Of a stretch of 64,000 nucleotides of DNA, positions 25,336-34,380 are shown piece by piece (within the stretch, counting starts at the first letter, position 1; each line of letters opens with the position of its first letter). The notes beneath the pieces were generated by a model, which did no database searches, was not told the DNA's origin, and saw nothing but the letters and a program-made list of their open reading frames with translations. Location of the stretch: contig JAMDCQ010000003.1 of NCBI GenBank assembly GCA_023488905.1, positions 1 to 64,000 on the forward strand, given 5' to 3'. The position numbers and the translations under genes are program-made. Source of the stretch: Candidatus Bathyarchaeota archaeon (lineage in GTDB: Archaea > Thermoproteota > Bathyarchaeia > Bathyarchaeales > Bathycorpusculaceae).

Positions 25336-25410
25336 TTAGTAATTACCTCTGTCATGCGTAGAATGCTGAAAAGTGAGTTATACATTGTTAATATGATGGA
25401 AATATGCACG

Positions 25411-25511
25411 TATATATGTAGGGATATATGTTGTGGCTAAACGTCCATTGTACTAGCAATAAATGAGTTAAAGATGATGCTGGCGCCATCTGGTTTATAC
25501 ACATATATGTA
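25411..25511. promoter_or_regulatory. Palindromic ATATATGT boxes upstream of the cdv cluster
   Basis: The divergent gap between cdvB1 and the small membrane protein holds TATATATGTA (25411-25420), ATATATGT (25424-25431) and the perfect palindrome ACATATATGT (25501-25510). Some will be TATA elements, but the repeated shared core suggests a regulator site controlling division genes. Confidence 0.35.
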
Positions 25512-25563
25512 AGTTAGCCTAAAAAGAACCGTTTACTAATCCACTAACAAAAAGGTGAATTAA

Positions 25564-25788
25564 ATGAACAGTAGACTAAAAGTATTCGGCGTAATTGCCC
25601 TTTTGGGTTTCGTCGCAGGCGTCATAGCACAACTCACTGCCGCAGTAGTTATCCCATGGCTTGTAACAGTTCTACCGCTACTTGGCGGAGCAACAAACTA
25701 CCTAATCTCAGGGTTTGCTGGTGCATGCCTAACAGTTGCGCTCGTCAGCGTCTGGGCATACATGACTGGCAAAAAAGAACATTACTAA
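25564..25788 (+). CDS. Small two-helix membrane protein (74 aa)
   Basis: Unrecognised. Two hydrophobic helices (about residues 5-36 and 45-66) and a basic C-terminus TGKKEHY; glycine and alanine rich (LLGGATNYLISGFAGACLTVALVSVWAY). AAAAAGGTGAATTAA provides a good ribosome-binding site. It is divergent from the cdv cluster and shares its regulatory region, but nothing else links it to division. Confidence 0.65.
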   Translation: MNSRLKVFGVIALLGFVAGVIAQLTAAVVIPWLVTVLPLLGGATNYLISGFAGACLTVALVSVWAYMTGKKEHY

Positions 25789-25892
25789 ACCTCCATCCCC
25801 CGCCCCTTTCTTTACACCCCAAAAACAGCAGGCAGTTTCTTCTAATGCACTCAGAAACATCCCCGCGCCCTATAGAAAGACGCAAATGGCTG

Positions 25893-25950
25893 AGCCTCCC
25901 CGATAGGTTTCTGCATTGATATTCTATTTGCCGCCAAATATGATGGCGCC
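25893..25950 (-). repeat. 58-nt conserved hairpin element (copy 2)
   Basis: The reverse complement matches 5886-5943 along its length with roughly 10 differences. It keeps the GGCGGC loop flanked by TATTT/AAATA and the following ATGCAGAAACCTAT. It lies between convergent genes 3' of the small membrane protein and 3' of the phosphoesterase, a position shared in kind with copy 1 (intergenic, next to a gene 3' end). Confidence 0.55.
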
Positions 25951-25981
25951 TTGATACACCACTTGACAAGTTCTCGCGATT

Positions 25982-26479
25982 TTAGAGTTGAATTATTTTT
26001 GCTTGGTCGTTGATTGTGTCAAGCAAAGCAATTGTGGGGTTTCCCGTCAGGTAACCGCAGAGTTCGCCCGGGTTAACTGCCAAGGTTTTGCCTCTGCGTT
26101 CTATGCTATGGTTGTGGCTGTGGCCGTGGATGACGGTATTGAAGAAACCGCTGTCAATCACCGCGTTCAGCAGTTCGGTTTCGTGTCCGTGTAGCAGGGC
26201 GATTTTGTAGCCTTCAAGGGTTATTTGGGTGAAGCGGTCGTGTACTGTGCAGTTGGTGGTTTCGCTGAAGCGTTTTTTTAGCAGTTCAGGGTCGCCGTCG
26301 TTGTTACCAAATACCCCGATGAAGGGGCTGTTTAGTTTTTTGAATTTAGCTACTGTGAAAGGCGCTACGAAGTCGCCGGCGTGGAGCACTAAGCTAACTT
26401 TTTGCTCATTTAAAGTTTGCACAGCTTTCTCTATGAGCCGGAGGTGGTCATGAGAGTCCGAAATCGCGCCGACCAGCAT
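25982..26479 (-). CDS. YfcE/MJ0936-type metallophosphoesterase
   Basis: A 165-residue calcineurin-like phosphoesterase. Metal motifs are in order: ISDSHDH (D7/H9 region), HAGDF, GNNDGD, LLHGHE and HGHSH. The family hydrolyses phosphodiesters in vitro with two metal ions; the natural substrate is unknown. Length is typical for the archaeal single-domain type. It stands alone between the 58-nt element and a wHTH gene. Confidence 0.88.
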   Translation of the reverse strand: MLVGAISDSHDHLRLIEKAVQTLNEQKVSLVLHAGDFVAPFTVAKFKKLNSPFIGVFGNNDGDPELLKKRFSETTNCTVHDRFTQITLEGYKIALLHGHETELLNAVIDSGFFNTVIHGHSHNHSIERRGKTLAVNPGELCGYLTGNPTIALLDTINDQAKIIQL

Positions 26480-26632
26480 ATATAGTCACAGTTTGAATTT
26501 CTCGCGGGTGCATTAAAGTGTTCTGTACCGTACTTGCGCATTTTAATTCAACAAATGACTAGTTAGCCTAAAGCTTAGTTGACAAATATTTATAAGTCTA
26601 TGCTGAGAAATCAGACATAAGAAATAAGCGAC

Positions 26633-26977
26633 GTGTACAACACTTTGCTCGAAAACAAACAAAAAAGACGCGACCAACTAAGCATCACAGCAAACATACT
26701 AGACATATCAAAAAACGGCGCCCTCAAAACCCAAATCATGTACCGCGCAGGACTAAGCTTCCCACAACTCAACGATTACCTAATCTTTTTGATAGACAAC
26801 AACTTGTTAACACCATCCAACGTTGAAGGCAAAGACGGCTACACAACTACACTAAAAGGCAGAAATTTCTTGAAAAGACACCGCGAACTAACAGAAATGA
26901 TCAAAGCCAAAGACTGGCGAAAAAAGCAACTAAGCCAAACCGCCGCAGCGCTCAAGCGCCAAGGGCAACTCGCGTAG
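26633..26977 (+). CDS. Archaeal winged-helix regulator (HTH_45 type)
   Basis: A 114-residue protein from GTG 26633, with the archaeal wHTH signature NKQKRRDQLSITANILDISKNGALKTQIMYRAGLSFPQLNDYLIFLIDNNLL and a wing GYTTTLKGRNFLKRH. It is a paralogue of the gene at 36516-36887. A TATA-like TATTTATAAGT (about 26587-26597) lies upstream. Its last 48 bp overlap the 3' end of the convergent HAD hydrolase gene. Confidence 0.75.
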   Translation: MYNTLLENKQKRRDQLSITANILDISKNGALKTQIMYRAGLSFPQLNDYLIFLIDNNLLTPSNVEGKDGYTTTLKGRNFLKRHRELTEMIKAKDWRKKQLSQTAAALKRQGQLA

Positions 26978-27661
26978 ACTTTTGATGGTTTGGTCGGGGC
27001 AAAACTTTTCAGAGCGCTTCTGGCTTCGGCGCTCTATGTAAATCGCCCGCATACCCACCGCTTTTGAGCCCTCAATGTCTGCGTCTATTGTGTCGCCGAC
27101 GAACACCGCTTCCGCCGCTGAAACACCCAGTATTTTGAGGGAGCGTCTAAAGATGTCTGGGCTGGGCTTGCGCTTGTTTACTGCACCTGAAACCACCACC
27201 ACATCAAAAAGCCAGTCAATGCCGCTTGCTTTGAGCAGTTTGAGGACGCATTCGGGGATGGCGAAGTTGGAGATTATGCCCAGCTTGTATTTGCCAAACA
27301 AAGCCCTCAGTGCCGCCTCGGCATCGTCGTCTATGCGCACGTACTTCATGAATTCTTCGCAGAACTCGTTGGTTGCGGCTGCCACCGTTGGGCTTGCAAC
27401 TGTAATGTTGTAGCCTAATTTTTTGAGTGTTTCTGATACGCGGACGTTAAAGTGGGGTTCGTCGAGGGTGAGGTCTGCTTTGGCGTAGAGGCGGTCTCTT
27501 TCTTCGATGTAGGTGCTCTCGAATTTCTCAAACGGCACGTCTATGCCTTTAGTGATGAGGTAGCGATACATTCGCTGCAGTGACGGAGAGTAAAATTCGT
27601 GGTCTTTCTCGATAAGCACCAGTGTATCGAACATGTCGAATAAGACGGCTTTAGTTGTCAT
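26930..27661 (-). CDS. HAD-superfamily hydrolase
   Basis: A 243-residue haloacid dehalogenase-like phosphatase. Motif I DMFDTLV (D9/D11 positions), motif II IISNF, motif III lysine in NKRKPSPDIF, and motif IV FVGDTIDADIEGSKAVGM. A helical cap lies at residues 15-100 (C1 type). Substrate unknown; sugar or nucleotide phosphates are usual. Its 3' end overlaps the wHTH gene by 48 bp and the permease starts just upstream on the same strand (9-bp gap). Confidence 0.85.
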   Translation of the reverse strand: MTTKAVLFDMFDTLVLIEKDHEFYSPSLQRMYRYLITKGIDVPFEKFESTYIEERDRLYAKADLTLDEPHFNVRVSETLKKLGYNITVASPTVAAATNEFCEEFMKYVRIDDDAEAALRALFGKYKLGIISNFAIPECVLKLLKASGIDWLFDVVVVSGAVNKRKPSPDIFRRSLKILGVSAAEAVFVGDTIDADIEGSKAVGMRAIYIERRSQKRSEKFCPDQTIKSLRELPLALERCGGLA

Positions 27662-27670
27662 CAGTCTAAC

Positions 27671-28987
27671 CTACGGATTGACTTTAGAATTGGCTTCGTT
27701 GGCTAAAACTCTTTTCCGTCCACGCATATTTTTCTGTACCAAAAAATAAGCGGTCCCAGCCGCCAAGAAAACCACGCCAACCACCCAAGCCTCAGGCGTC
27801 GCAAACAGGATAAACGCCAAAAGCATCAAACACGTCACCAACCCAAGCAGGGGCAAAGAGCGCCTCAATCTGCCAGCGCCGTTTTGAAGTTTATACGCTG
27901 AGATGTTAACGATGCAGTAGTTGAAGACGAGCGCGAACGTGCTTATCGCCACGACACGGGTCAAGTCAAGGAACAGCACCAGAACCGCCATCACCACGCC
28001 AGTTCCGATTATTGCTTTGTAGGGTGTGCAGAATCTGCCGTGTAGGTGGGCTAAAGTGTTGGGTAAGTCGTGGCGGCGCGCCATGGAGTAAGCCATCCTT
28101 GAAACGCCTAAAATCGCTGTTAACAGGACGCTTGCGGTAGCTACTAATCCGCCCACAGAAATCACCTGAACCGCCACTGAACTGCCGCTAATTGCCATCG
28201 CAGCACTCAAAGGCGAAGCTGAACCCCCAAGCCCATCTGCGCCAAGCAAACCCACCGCAACCAAACCAACCAAAACATAAACCACCATGGAGAGCCCAAG
28301 CGACAGCAGCAGCGCACGTGGCACGTTGCGTTTGGCGTCTTTAATTTCCTCAGCGATCACGGTTACTCTTGCGAATCCGCCGTATGCAAAGAAAATGAAG
28401 AAAGTGGCGTACAATACGCCGCTGGATAGGGGTGTAAATGGCGCGAAGTTGGCGGTGTTGGCGTATAGGGCGCCGAAGACTACGAAGAAAGCTAAAACGG
28501 AGAGTTTTATGGCGACGAAAATGTTGTTGACGGCGGCGGATTCTTTTGCGCCCACCAAATTCAATGCGGTAAAAACCAAGCACATGACTGCCGCAACCAC
28601 GTTGACTGGCACGCCTGGGACTGCCGCCGACAGGTAAAACGCGAAGCCAAGCGAAACCGCCGCCCCCGTAAAAGTGTTCGCCACAAGCCACATCCAACCC
28701 GCCAAAAACCCCGCAGAAGGAGAAACCAACTGCCGCCCATACTCGTATGCGCCGCCCTCCACGGGTTGCCAAGCGGTCAATTTGGCGAAGCTTGTGGCAG
28801 TTATGAACGCGATTAAGCCCGCGACTATCATGGATATGATGAATGCTGAACCCGCGTAGCCCGCGACTATGCCAGTGACAACAAAGATTCCGCCGCCTAT
28901 GATTGCGCCGACGTTTATGGCGACGGCACTCCACAAACCGATAGAACGCTTTAGTGTGGGTGTTTTGTGTTCCGCCACTTGAATCAC
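27671..28987 (-). CDS. APC-family amino acid permease
   Basis: A 438-residue membrane transporter with about 12 helices. The first helix carries the APC motif VAINVGAIIGGGIFVVTG; later conserved parts are FITATSFAKLTAWQPVEGGAYEYGRQ and the helix-6 region FFAYGGFARVTVIAEEIKDAKRNVPRALLLSL. It probably imports an amino acid or polyamine by proton symport. It is followed after 9 bp by the HAD gene, likely in one transcript. Confidence 0.85.
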   Translation of the reverse strand: MIQVAEHKTPTLKRSIGLWSAVAINVGAIIGGGIFVVTGIVAGYAGSAFIISMIVAGLIAFITATSFAKLTAWQPVEGGAYEYGRQLVSPSAGFLAGWMWLVANTFTGAAVSLGFAFYLSAAVPGVPVNVVAAVMCLVFTALNLVGAKESAAVNNIFVAIKLSVLAFFVVFGALYANTANFAPFTPLSSGVLYATFFIFFAYGGFARVTVIAEEIKDAKRNVPRALLLSLGLSMVVYVLVGLVAVGLLGADGLGGSASPLSAAMAISGSSVAVQVISVGGLVATASVLLTAILGVSRMAYSMARRHDLPNTLAHLHGRFCTPYKAIIGTGVVMAVLVLFLDLTRVVAISTFALVFNYCIVNISAYKLQNGAGRLRRSLPLLGLVTCLMLLAFILFATPEAWVVGVVFLAAGTAYFLVQKNMRGRKRVLANEANSKVNP

Positions 28988-29118
28988 AACTTAAGGCAAG
29001 AGAACTAAACGAATCTATAAACCTTCCAAGCGTGATCACCGATTTTAGGCGTTCTTTTATTTAGCGATGCAAGAATGCTTTAACTGTTTAGCAAAAAACG
29101 GTTAAAATTGCCTGTCGT

Positions 29119-29691
29119 TTATGGGCTGTAGTAGTTTGGGTTTTCTAGAAGGTTTGCCATGGCAAATCGCTTCGCCAAATTCACATCAACCCATAGGCTG
29201 GCTTTTTTCATCCGCGCTACCTCAGCCGCTGTGCCCTGCTCGAGAAGTTCTTGGGAAACCTTGGTTTCAGGTCTCGGAAAACCCAGAGCAGCCATCTTCA
29301 GAGGGTCAACGTGCGTTCTGACTGAGAGGTTTTTGTACCATTGTTCGGCGGCGTTTTTTGGCTTCGCGTTTTCCCACGCTTTCTTTTCCCGCTCAATTTG
29401 GTCCTCAAAGTCAGGGAAAACAAATGGGTCTTCGTCTACGATGTGGCCTAATTCGTGGCGTACGATTAGTTTGGTGGTGTTTGTCAGTTTTCCTGCTTCA
29501 AAATCGCGTTTGGCAGCTACGGTTAAGCTGATATCTGTGGCTTCGGATACGCCGCCGTAGTCATAGGCGTCAATTGCGTTCAACGCGAAACTGTTGAGGC
29601 GTTTTGCTGCTTCTGGGCCGTACTGTGTTTTTAGGAATTCTTGGGCGTATGTGCGTATTTGCGCCTCTAGCCAATTGGCTGTTACCTGCAA
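29119..29691 (-). CDS. Putative zinc metallopeptidase
   Basis: A 190-residue soluble protein with a zincin-type motif, VRHELGHIVDED (H79, E80, H83), in a helix after a beta stretch. A third ligand could be the aspartate or glutamate just downstream. It lacks a signal peptide, so it is likely cytoplasmic. It is not assigned to a named peptidase family, and the rest of the protein is helical and charged. It stands alone between the permease and a small membrane gene. Confidence 0.55.
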   Translation of the reverse strand: MQVTANWLEAQIRTYAQEFLKTQYGPEAAKRLNSFALNAIDAYDYGGVSEATDISLTVAAKRDFEAGKLTNTTKLIVRHELGHIVDEDPFVFPDFEDQIEREKKAWENAKPKNAAEQWYKNLSVRTHVDPLKMAALGFPRPETKVSQELLEQGTAAEVARMKKASLWVDVNLAKRFAMANLLENPNYYSP

Positions 29692-29903
29692 ATGCCTTCT
29701 CCTTCCTCAAGTCAGAATACACGGCACAGTATTTAATGGGTTGTTTCACCAGCCAGAATATATCCAAAAACGCACCCATAACTAAATAATGAAAAAAATC
29801 AAACAATTACCAGTTCCCTCAAGTCTCCAGTAAAAAAGTATCCATGTAAACTTTCGGTTAAGCTTTTAAACAAAACAATACAATCCCTAACTGGTGTACC
29901 AAA

Positions 29904-30107
29904 ATGAATAGCTGGCACGCAATAGGCTACATAACTTTAGCTTTCGGTTTTGTGTTTATGGCAAACTTCCTCTATCTTATTGGCGGACGGGGGCACGACC
30001 CTTATTCAGAATTAAATTGGGTTAACGCAATGATTTTATCATGGATTGTTTCAGTAGTTACAACGATTAAGGGTTTCAACTTAACTATAACAGCTAACTC
30101 TGACTAA
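29904..30107 (+). CDS. Small two-helix membrane protein (67 aa)
   Basis: Unrecognised protein with two hydrophobic helices (AIGYITLAFGFVFMANFLYLIG and NAMILSWIVSVVTTIKGF) separated by a polar loop RGHDPYSELNWV. A TATA-like AGCTTTTAAAC lies about 35 nt before the ATG. No neighbour suggests a role; a dispersed repeat follows. Confidence 0.55.
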   Translation: MNSWHAIGYITLAFGFVFMANFLYLIGGRGHDPYSELNWVNAMILSWIVSVVTTIKGFNLTITANSD

Positions 30108-30164
30108 GAAAGGGACATTAGTTACTTTGTCTCAAAAAGTCAATTTTTCCTTTCAAGCACTATT

Positions 30165-30340
30165 GAAAGTGCGGTTCATCGATTTTCAGCGGTTCTTGTG
30201 GAGGAAATCGCTTATGCCACACCGAAACAGACGCCGAATCCCGTTGCAACCACAGAAAACAGCCGCATCCAGTTGCGGTCGTGTGGTGTGCCGTAAACCA
30301 AAACACCCACATAAAGAGACAAAACAGTCTCTGGCTGTTG
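30165..30340 (-). repeat. Dispersed repeat fragment (280-bp family, partial)
   Basis: Non-coding. It contains TTCTTGTGGAGGAAATCG, TATGCCACACCGAAACAGACGC and CGTGTGGTGTGCCGTAAACC followed by AAAACACCCACATAAAGAG, all shared with 33079-33363 and with the reverse complement of 37785-38305. The GATC-containing ends are absent, so this is a truncated or diverged copy. Confidence 0.65.
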
Positions 30341-30400
30341 CCGAATTCTTTTATAGCCATCAAGCACTAACCATCCCTATAAAACCAGAAAAGGTGCATC

Positions 30401-31756
30401 ATGTTGGCGAAGTTGTTCGGAAGCTCAGGCGTCAGAGGCTTAGTAAACTTTGATTTAACACCAGTTTTAGCTTGTAAAGTTGCAACTGCAGTTGCAACGC
30501 ATGCAAAAGCGAAACGGGCGGTCGTAGCCAAGGACACGCGGGTTTCAGGCGACATGATTGAAGCCGCCTTAGTCGCTGGTTTGACGGCTTGCGGCACAGA
30601 GGTTTTGCTTGCAGGGCAGATTCCAACACCCGTCTGCGCTTACGCCACCAAAACTTTCGGAGCAGACGTGGGCTTCATGCTAACAGCTTCGCACAATCCG
30701 CCACAGTATAATGGCATCAAAGTCTTCAACAACAACGCATTATCCTACACTGACGCAGATCAGGAATCTGTGGAAAAGATTGTAGCAGAAAACCAGCCTT
30801 CCCTTGCAGATTGGCGCGCCCTCGGCAGCACCGTGCAGGTTGATGCAACCCAAGCGTACATGGATATGGCGCAAAAAGCAGTCACCCTCAAGAAACACTG
30901 GCACGTCGTGGTTGACCCCGGATGCGGCGCAGCCTTCAGCGTTGCCCCAACACTGCTCAAAACATTAGGCTGCAAAGTCACTGCCCTAAACGCCCAGCCA
31001 GACGGGCACTTTCCCGCAAGAAAATCCGAACCCAACGCCGAAACACTACAGTACCTCTCCAAAACGGTAAAAGCGTTGGGCGCAGACATCGGCATTGCCT
31101 TCGACGGCGACGCAGACCGCGTAGCATTCATCGACGAAAACGGTGCCTTCGTAAACTTTGACCGCTCATTAGCCGCATACGGCGCCCTTGCACTGAAACG
31201 AAATGGCGGCGGAATCGTGGTGACTAATGTTGAGGCTTCTATGTGTGTGGAAACTATGGCGGAAAAATTCGGCGGCAAAGTCGTGCGGACACGTATAGGC
31301 GACATCTACGTTTCCGAAGCCATCGAACGCGACGGCGCGGTTTTCGGCGGCGAACCCTGCGGCGCCTGGGTGCACCCCAAGCAGCATCTCTGTCCTGATG
31401 GCCCACTTTCGGCGGCGCTGTTTCTTGCCGCGCTTGAAGAGACTGGCAAAACCGTGTCTGAATTCGTTGGGGAAGCGCCCGAATACATCACTATACGTGA
31501 AAACTTTGTCTGTAAAAACTCAGCCAAATACCAAGTTGTCGAAAAATTGGGCGTGACTCTAAAAGAGGCATTTGCAGGTTACACCGATTTCTCCACCGTG
31601 GACGGCGTGCGGCTAGCTCTCAAAAACGGCTGGCTACTCGTCCGCGCTTCAGGCACCGAGCCGCTGATCCGCTTAACAGTCGAGGGCGAATCTGAGGCGG
31701 CGGCAAAAGATATAACCCAAAAGGCAACAGCACTAATAGAGGCACAGACACGATGA
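30401..31756 (+). CDS. glmM: Phosphoglucosamine mutase / phosphomannomutase
   Basis: A 451-residue alpha-D-phosphohexomutase. The start LFGSSGVRGLVNFDLTP, the phosphoserine loop TASHNPPQYNGIKVF, the metal loop DGDADR, the sugar-binding GGEPCGAWV and the phosphate-binding RASGTEPLIRL are all present. It interconverts hexosamine or hexose 6- and 1-phosphates. The next gene overlaps by 4 bp and uses the 1-phosphate, which favours a GlmM-like role in UDP-GlcNAc or related sugar nucleotide synthesis; mannose use cannot be excluded. Confidence 0.88.
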   Translation: MLAKLFGSSGVRGLVNFDLTPVLACKVATAVATHAKAKRAVVAKDTRVSGDMIEAALVAGLTACGTEVLLAGQIPTPVCAYATKTFGADVGFMLTASHNPPQYNGIKVFNNNALSYTDADQESVEKIVAENQPSLADWRALGSTVQVDATQAYMDMAQKAVTLKKHWHVVVDPGCGAAFSVAPTLLKTLGCKVTALNAQPDGHFPARKSEPNAETLQYLSKTVKALGADIGIAFDGDADRVAFIDENGAFVNFDRSLAAYGALALKRNGGGIVVTNVEASMCVETMAEKFGGKVVRTRIGDIYVSEAIERDGAVFGGEPCGAWVHPKQHLCPDGPLSAALFLAALEETGKTVSEFVGEAPEYITIRENFVCKNSAKYQVVEKLGVTLKEAFAGYTDFSTVDGVRLALKNGWLLVRASGTEPLIRLTVEGESEAAAKDITQKATALIEAQTR

Positions 31757-33030
31757 AAGCAGTACTGCTGGCGGCAGGCGCAGGCGAAAGACTCCAACCC
31801 TTAACCTCAACCCGCCCAAAACACCTCCTAAAAGTCGGCGGCAAACCGATTCTGCAATTCTGCTTGGAAGCAGTTAAAAGGGCAGGCATCGACGAAGCCA
31901 TCGTAGTCACTCACTACATGGGTGAGGCAATCCGCAGCTACTTTGGAGACGGCAAAGAGATAGGCCTAAAAATCACCTATATTAAGCAGCCCAAGATTTT
32001 GGGAACAGGAAACGCGGCAGGCGTAGCTGAACCATACTTGGATGGCGATTTTGTATTGTTTTATGGTGATTTGCTCTTTGGGCAAGATGCCGTTAAGGAT
32101 GTGCTCTCTAAGTTCAAGAGAGGTAAAACTGCCGCAGTCATAGGAGTTATACCTGTTGATAGACCAGAGAATTACGGCATCATCGAGCAAGACGCAGAAA
32201 AACACGTGAAACGTATTGTAGAGAAACCCGCCGCTGGAAAAGCACCCTCAAACCTTGCTAACGCTGGAGTCTATGCTTTCTCCAAAGAAGTATTTGATAA
32301 AATCCGCCAAACCAAAGCCTCAGTCCGCGGCGAATGGGAACTTACCGACGCCATAACCATGCTGGCAGAAGAGGGCAAAACCGTAGTAGCGGTTGAGCTT
32401 TCGAAGGCTGACTGGTTTGATGTGGGTCGCCCTTGGGATTTGCTGGACGCGAACGTTTGGGCGCTCAAACGTATGGAACACAAAGTTTTGGGTACCGTCG
32501 AGGAAGGTGCACACTTGATTGGCCCAGTGACGGTTGCGGAGTCAGCGCGGATACGTTCAGGCGCATACATCGAAGGCCCAGTTTTCGTTGACGAAGAAGC
32601 CGACGTTGGACCTAACTGTTACATACGCAGCGGCACCAGTTTGGGCAAAAAAACCCGCGTGGGCAACGGTTGCGAAGTGAAAAACAGCATCCTAATGGAT
32701 GGAACACACGTGGGTCACCTCTCGTACGTGGGTGACAGCATTTTGGGTGAGAAATGCAACCTCGGCGCGGGCACTATAATGGCGAACCTTCGCTTCGACG
32801 ATGGAGCGGTTAAAATGGTGGTTAAGGGTAAGGTTGTGGATACTGGGAGACGCAAACTCGGAGCCATCCTAGGCGACAACGTTAAGACTGGCATCAAATC
32901 GCTTTTCATGCCGGGCGTGAAGGTTGGGGCTAACACGTGGGTTGGTGCGAACTTTGTGGTGGAACGCGATCTGCCAGCGGATAGTGTTGCGTTGCTCAAA
33001 CAGAACGGTGTAGTTGAGCCGAGAAAATAG
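31753..33030 (+). CDS. glmU: Bifunctional sugar-1-phosphate nucleotidylyltransferase/acetyltransferase
   Basis: A 425-residue two-domain enzyme. The N-terminal nucleotidyltransferase starts LAAGAGERLQPLTSTRPKHLLKV, with FYGDLLFG and GEWELTDAI downstream. From about residue 250 a left-handed beta helix of hexapeptide repeats follows (GAYIEGPVFVDEEADVGPNCYIRSGTSLGKKTRVG). The Sulfolobus-type enzyme makes UDP-GlcNAc and dTDP-glucose. It overlaps glmM by ATGA, so the two steps are coupled for surface glycan precursors. Confidence 0.88.
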   Translation: MKAVLLAAGAGERLQPLTSTRPKHLLKVGGKPILQFCLEAVKRAGIDEAIVVTHYMGEAIRSYFGDGKEIGLKITYIKQPKILGTGNAAGVAEPYLDGDFVLFYGDLLFGQDAVKDVLSKFKRGKTAAVIGVIPVDRPENYGIIEQDAEKHVKRIVEKPAAGKAPSNLANAGVYAFSKEVFDKIRQTKASVRGEWELTDAITMLAEEGKTVVAVELSKADWFDVGRPWDLLDANVWALKRMEHKVLGTVEEGAHLIGPVTVAESARIRSGAYIEGPVFVDEEADVGPNCYIRSGTSLGKKTRVGNGCEVKNSILMDGTHVGHLSYVGDSILGEKCNLGAGTIMANLRFDDGAVKMVVKGKVVDTGRRKLGAILGDNVKTGIKSLFMPGVKVGANTWVGANFVVERDLPADSVALLKQNGVVEPRK

Positions 33031-33078
33031 CGGAAAAACAAATCAGAACATAATTGATTAAAATCGCCCTTTTCGCCT

Positions 33079-33363
33079 TTAACAGCCGATCAAAAATTTG
33101 TTTGTCTTCTGGCTGTGTTGCGCTGTTCATTGCTATTCTTGTGGAGAAAAAAGGAGTCGATACATGGTTTCACATTCGCATGGTGGCGGTTTCAACATGC
33201 TTCTATGTTGAGCGTGTGAAGAAAAACCCATATGCCACACCGAAACAGAAGCCGAAACACAGCCCGAACCCAAAACGCAAACGCATCTAGTCGCCGTCGT
33301 GTGGTGTGCCGTAAACCAAAACACCCACATAAAGAGCACAACAAAATTTTGATCTACTGTTAA
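33079..33363 (+). mobile_element. MITE-like element, 285 bp, flanked by TTAA
   Basis: Non-coding. Termini are CAGCCGATCAAAAATTT on the left and AAATTTTGATCTACTG on the right, an imperfect terminal inverted repeat, each flanked by TTAA (33079-33082 and 33360-33363), a possible target duplication. The right TTAA is the start of a repeat unit TAAATAAGGGAGG like that at 1136. No transposase is encoded, so mobility would depend on an enzyme elsewhere. The interior matches 45000-45279. Confidence 0.65.
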
Positions 33364-33420
33364 ATAAGGGAGGGAAGGTCAGCTTTGAGACATCGTGTGG
33401 TCGTCAGCATTGTTTTATAA
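33361..33420 (+). repeat. Dispersed repeat, hairpin module (partial)
   Basis: TAAATAAGGGAGGGAAGG followed by CTTTGAGACATCGTGTGGT matches the first half of the unit at 1136-1260. The hairpin half is missing. It directly abuts the MITE-like element. Confidence 0.6.
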
Positions 33421-33426
33421 AAAGGG

Positions 33427-34302
33427 TTAAGAATTTTTTTGTTTGAGGTATTTCGCGAATTCTTCGTCCACCCGCGACTTCCTCTTACGACCACGACCCC
33501 TAACCAGCAAGAGGGCAACTACAACAACGATTATAATTACAATAACTAACACTGCGATTGGAATCAAGTTATCTGGCTGCGTCGGCGTCTGTGTAGCCTT
33601 TGCCGTCGGAAGTGCAGATTGAGTGGTTGTAGGGTAACTTGTGGGTGCAACCGTTGATACAGGATGCCCGGCAGTCCAAACATCAGAATTCGTATTAGTA
33701 ATTGTTTCAGTGAAGGTTTCGGTTTCTGAACCGATTGTCTCGATGCCTATGTAGTATGATGAGACCGCTACGCCCTTAGCTTTGTCAAAGTAAACGTCTG
33801 TTTTTTCATAATGATTTTCTGATGTAGTTTCGGCCATGCGTTGATTTGTGGGTCTATCGCCACTTGGATAAGTTCTTGTCACCGAACCAGTTATGGTGGC
33901 ATCTCCGCCCATGGAATAGATTTTATCATTGACGTTTAGATTAGAGGCAACGATTAGGTCTCCATAAGGAAGGCTGATCGAGCCTAATTCAACGTCAACA
34001 TAGCCGCTTACTGTTTTTGTGGAGCCGTCTCGAGATTCGATAAGTACATCTGCCTGAAGTGTAGTTCCGGACACATCTGTTATAGTTATCTTGAAACCTT
34101 GAGTTTCGCTTAATCGTGTGACATCACTTGGAATTGGGAGTGAAGAATCAGTCGAATCCCATGTGACAGCGTAACTATATTCAAATACATCGCCTTTCGC
34201 GACACCTAATTGAACAGTTTCAGCTGCTTGAGCCGTGGTAATTGACAAAAGTATTGGCAAGCTAATCAGAAGAAAAATGGATAGACTCAATCTGGTCTTC
34301 AT
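33427..34302 (-). CDS. Secreted/membrane-anchored surface protein
   Basis: A 291-residue protein with an N-terminal signal peptide (SLSIFLLISLPILLSITTAQA), a beta-rich extracytoplasmic domain, a Ser/Thr/Pro stalk around residues 215-242 (TTTQSALPTAKATQTPTQP, a likely glycosylation region) and a C-terminal transmembrane helix (LIPIAVLVIVIIIVVVVALLLV) followed by a basic anchor GRGRKRKSR. No enzymatic motif seen. It lies 78 bp downstream of the broken pilin-PKD gene on the same strand. Confidence 0.75.
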   Translation of the reverse strand: MKTRLSLSIFLLISLPILLSITTAQAAETVQLGVAKGDVFEYSYAVTWDSTDSSLPIPSDVTRLSETQGFKITITDVSGTTLQADVLIESRDGSTKTVSGYVDVELGSISLPYGDLIVASNLNVNDKIYSMGGDATITGSVTRTYPSGDRPTNQRMAETTSENHYEKTDVYFDKAKGVAVSSYYIGIETIGSETETFTETITNTNSDVWTAGHPVSTVAPTSYPTTTQSALPTAKATQTPTQPDNLIPIAVLVIVIIIVVVVALLLVRGRGRKRKSRVDEEFAKYLKQKNS

Positions 34303-34380
34303 ACTTATCGTCTTACCTTTCTTTTGTTATTGTGCTTAATTTAATTGCTATTGGAAAATAAAATGAAAAAGAGGGGGGGA

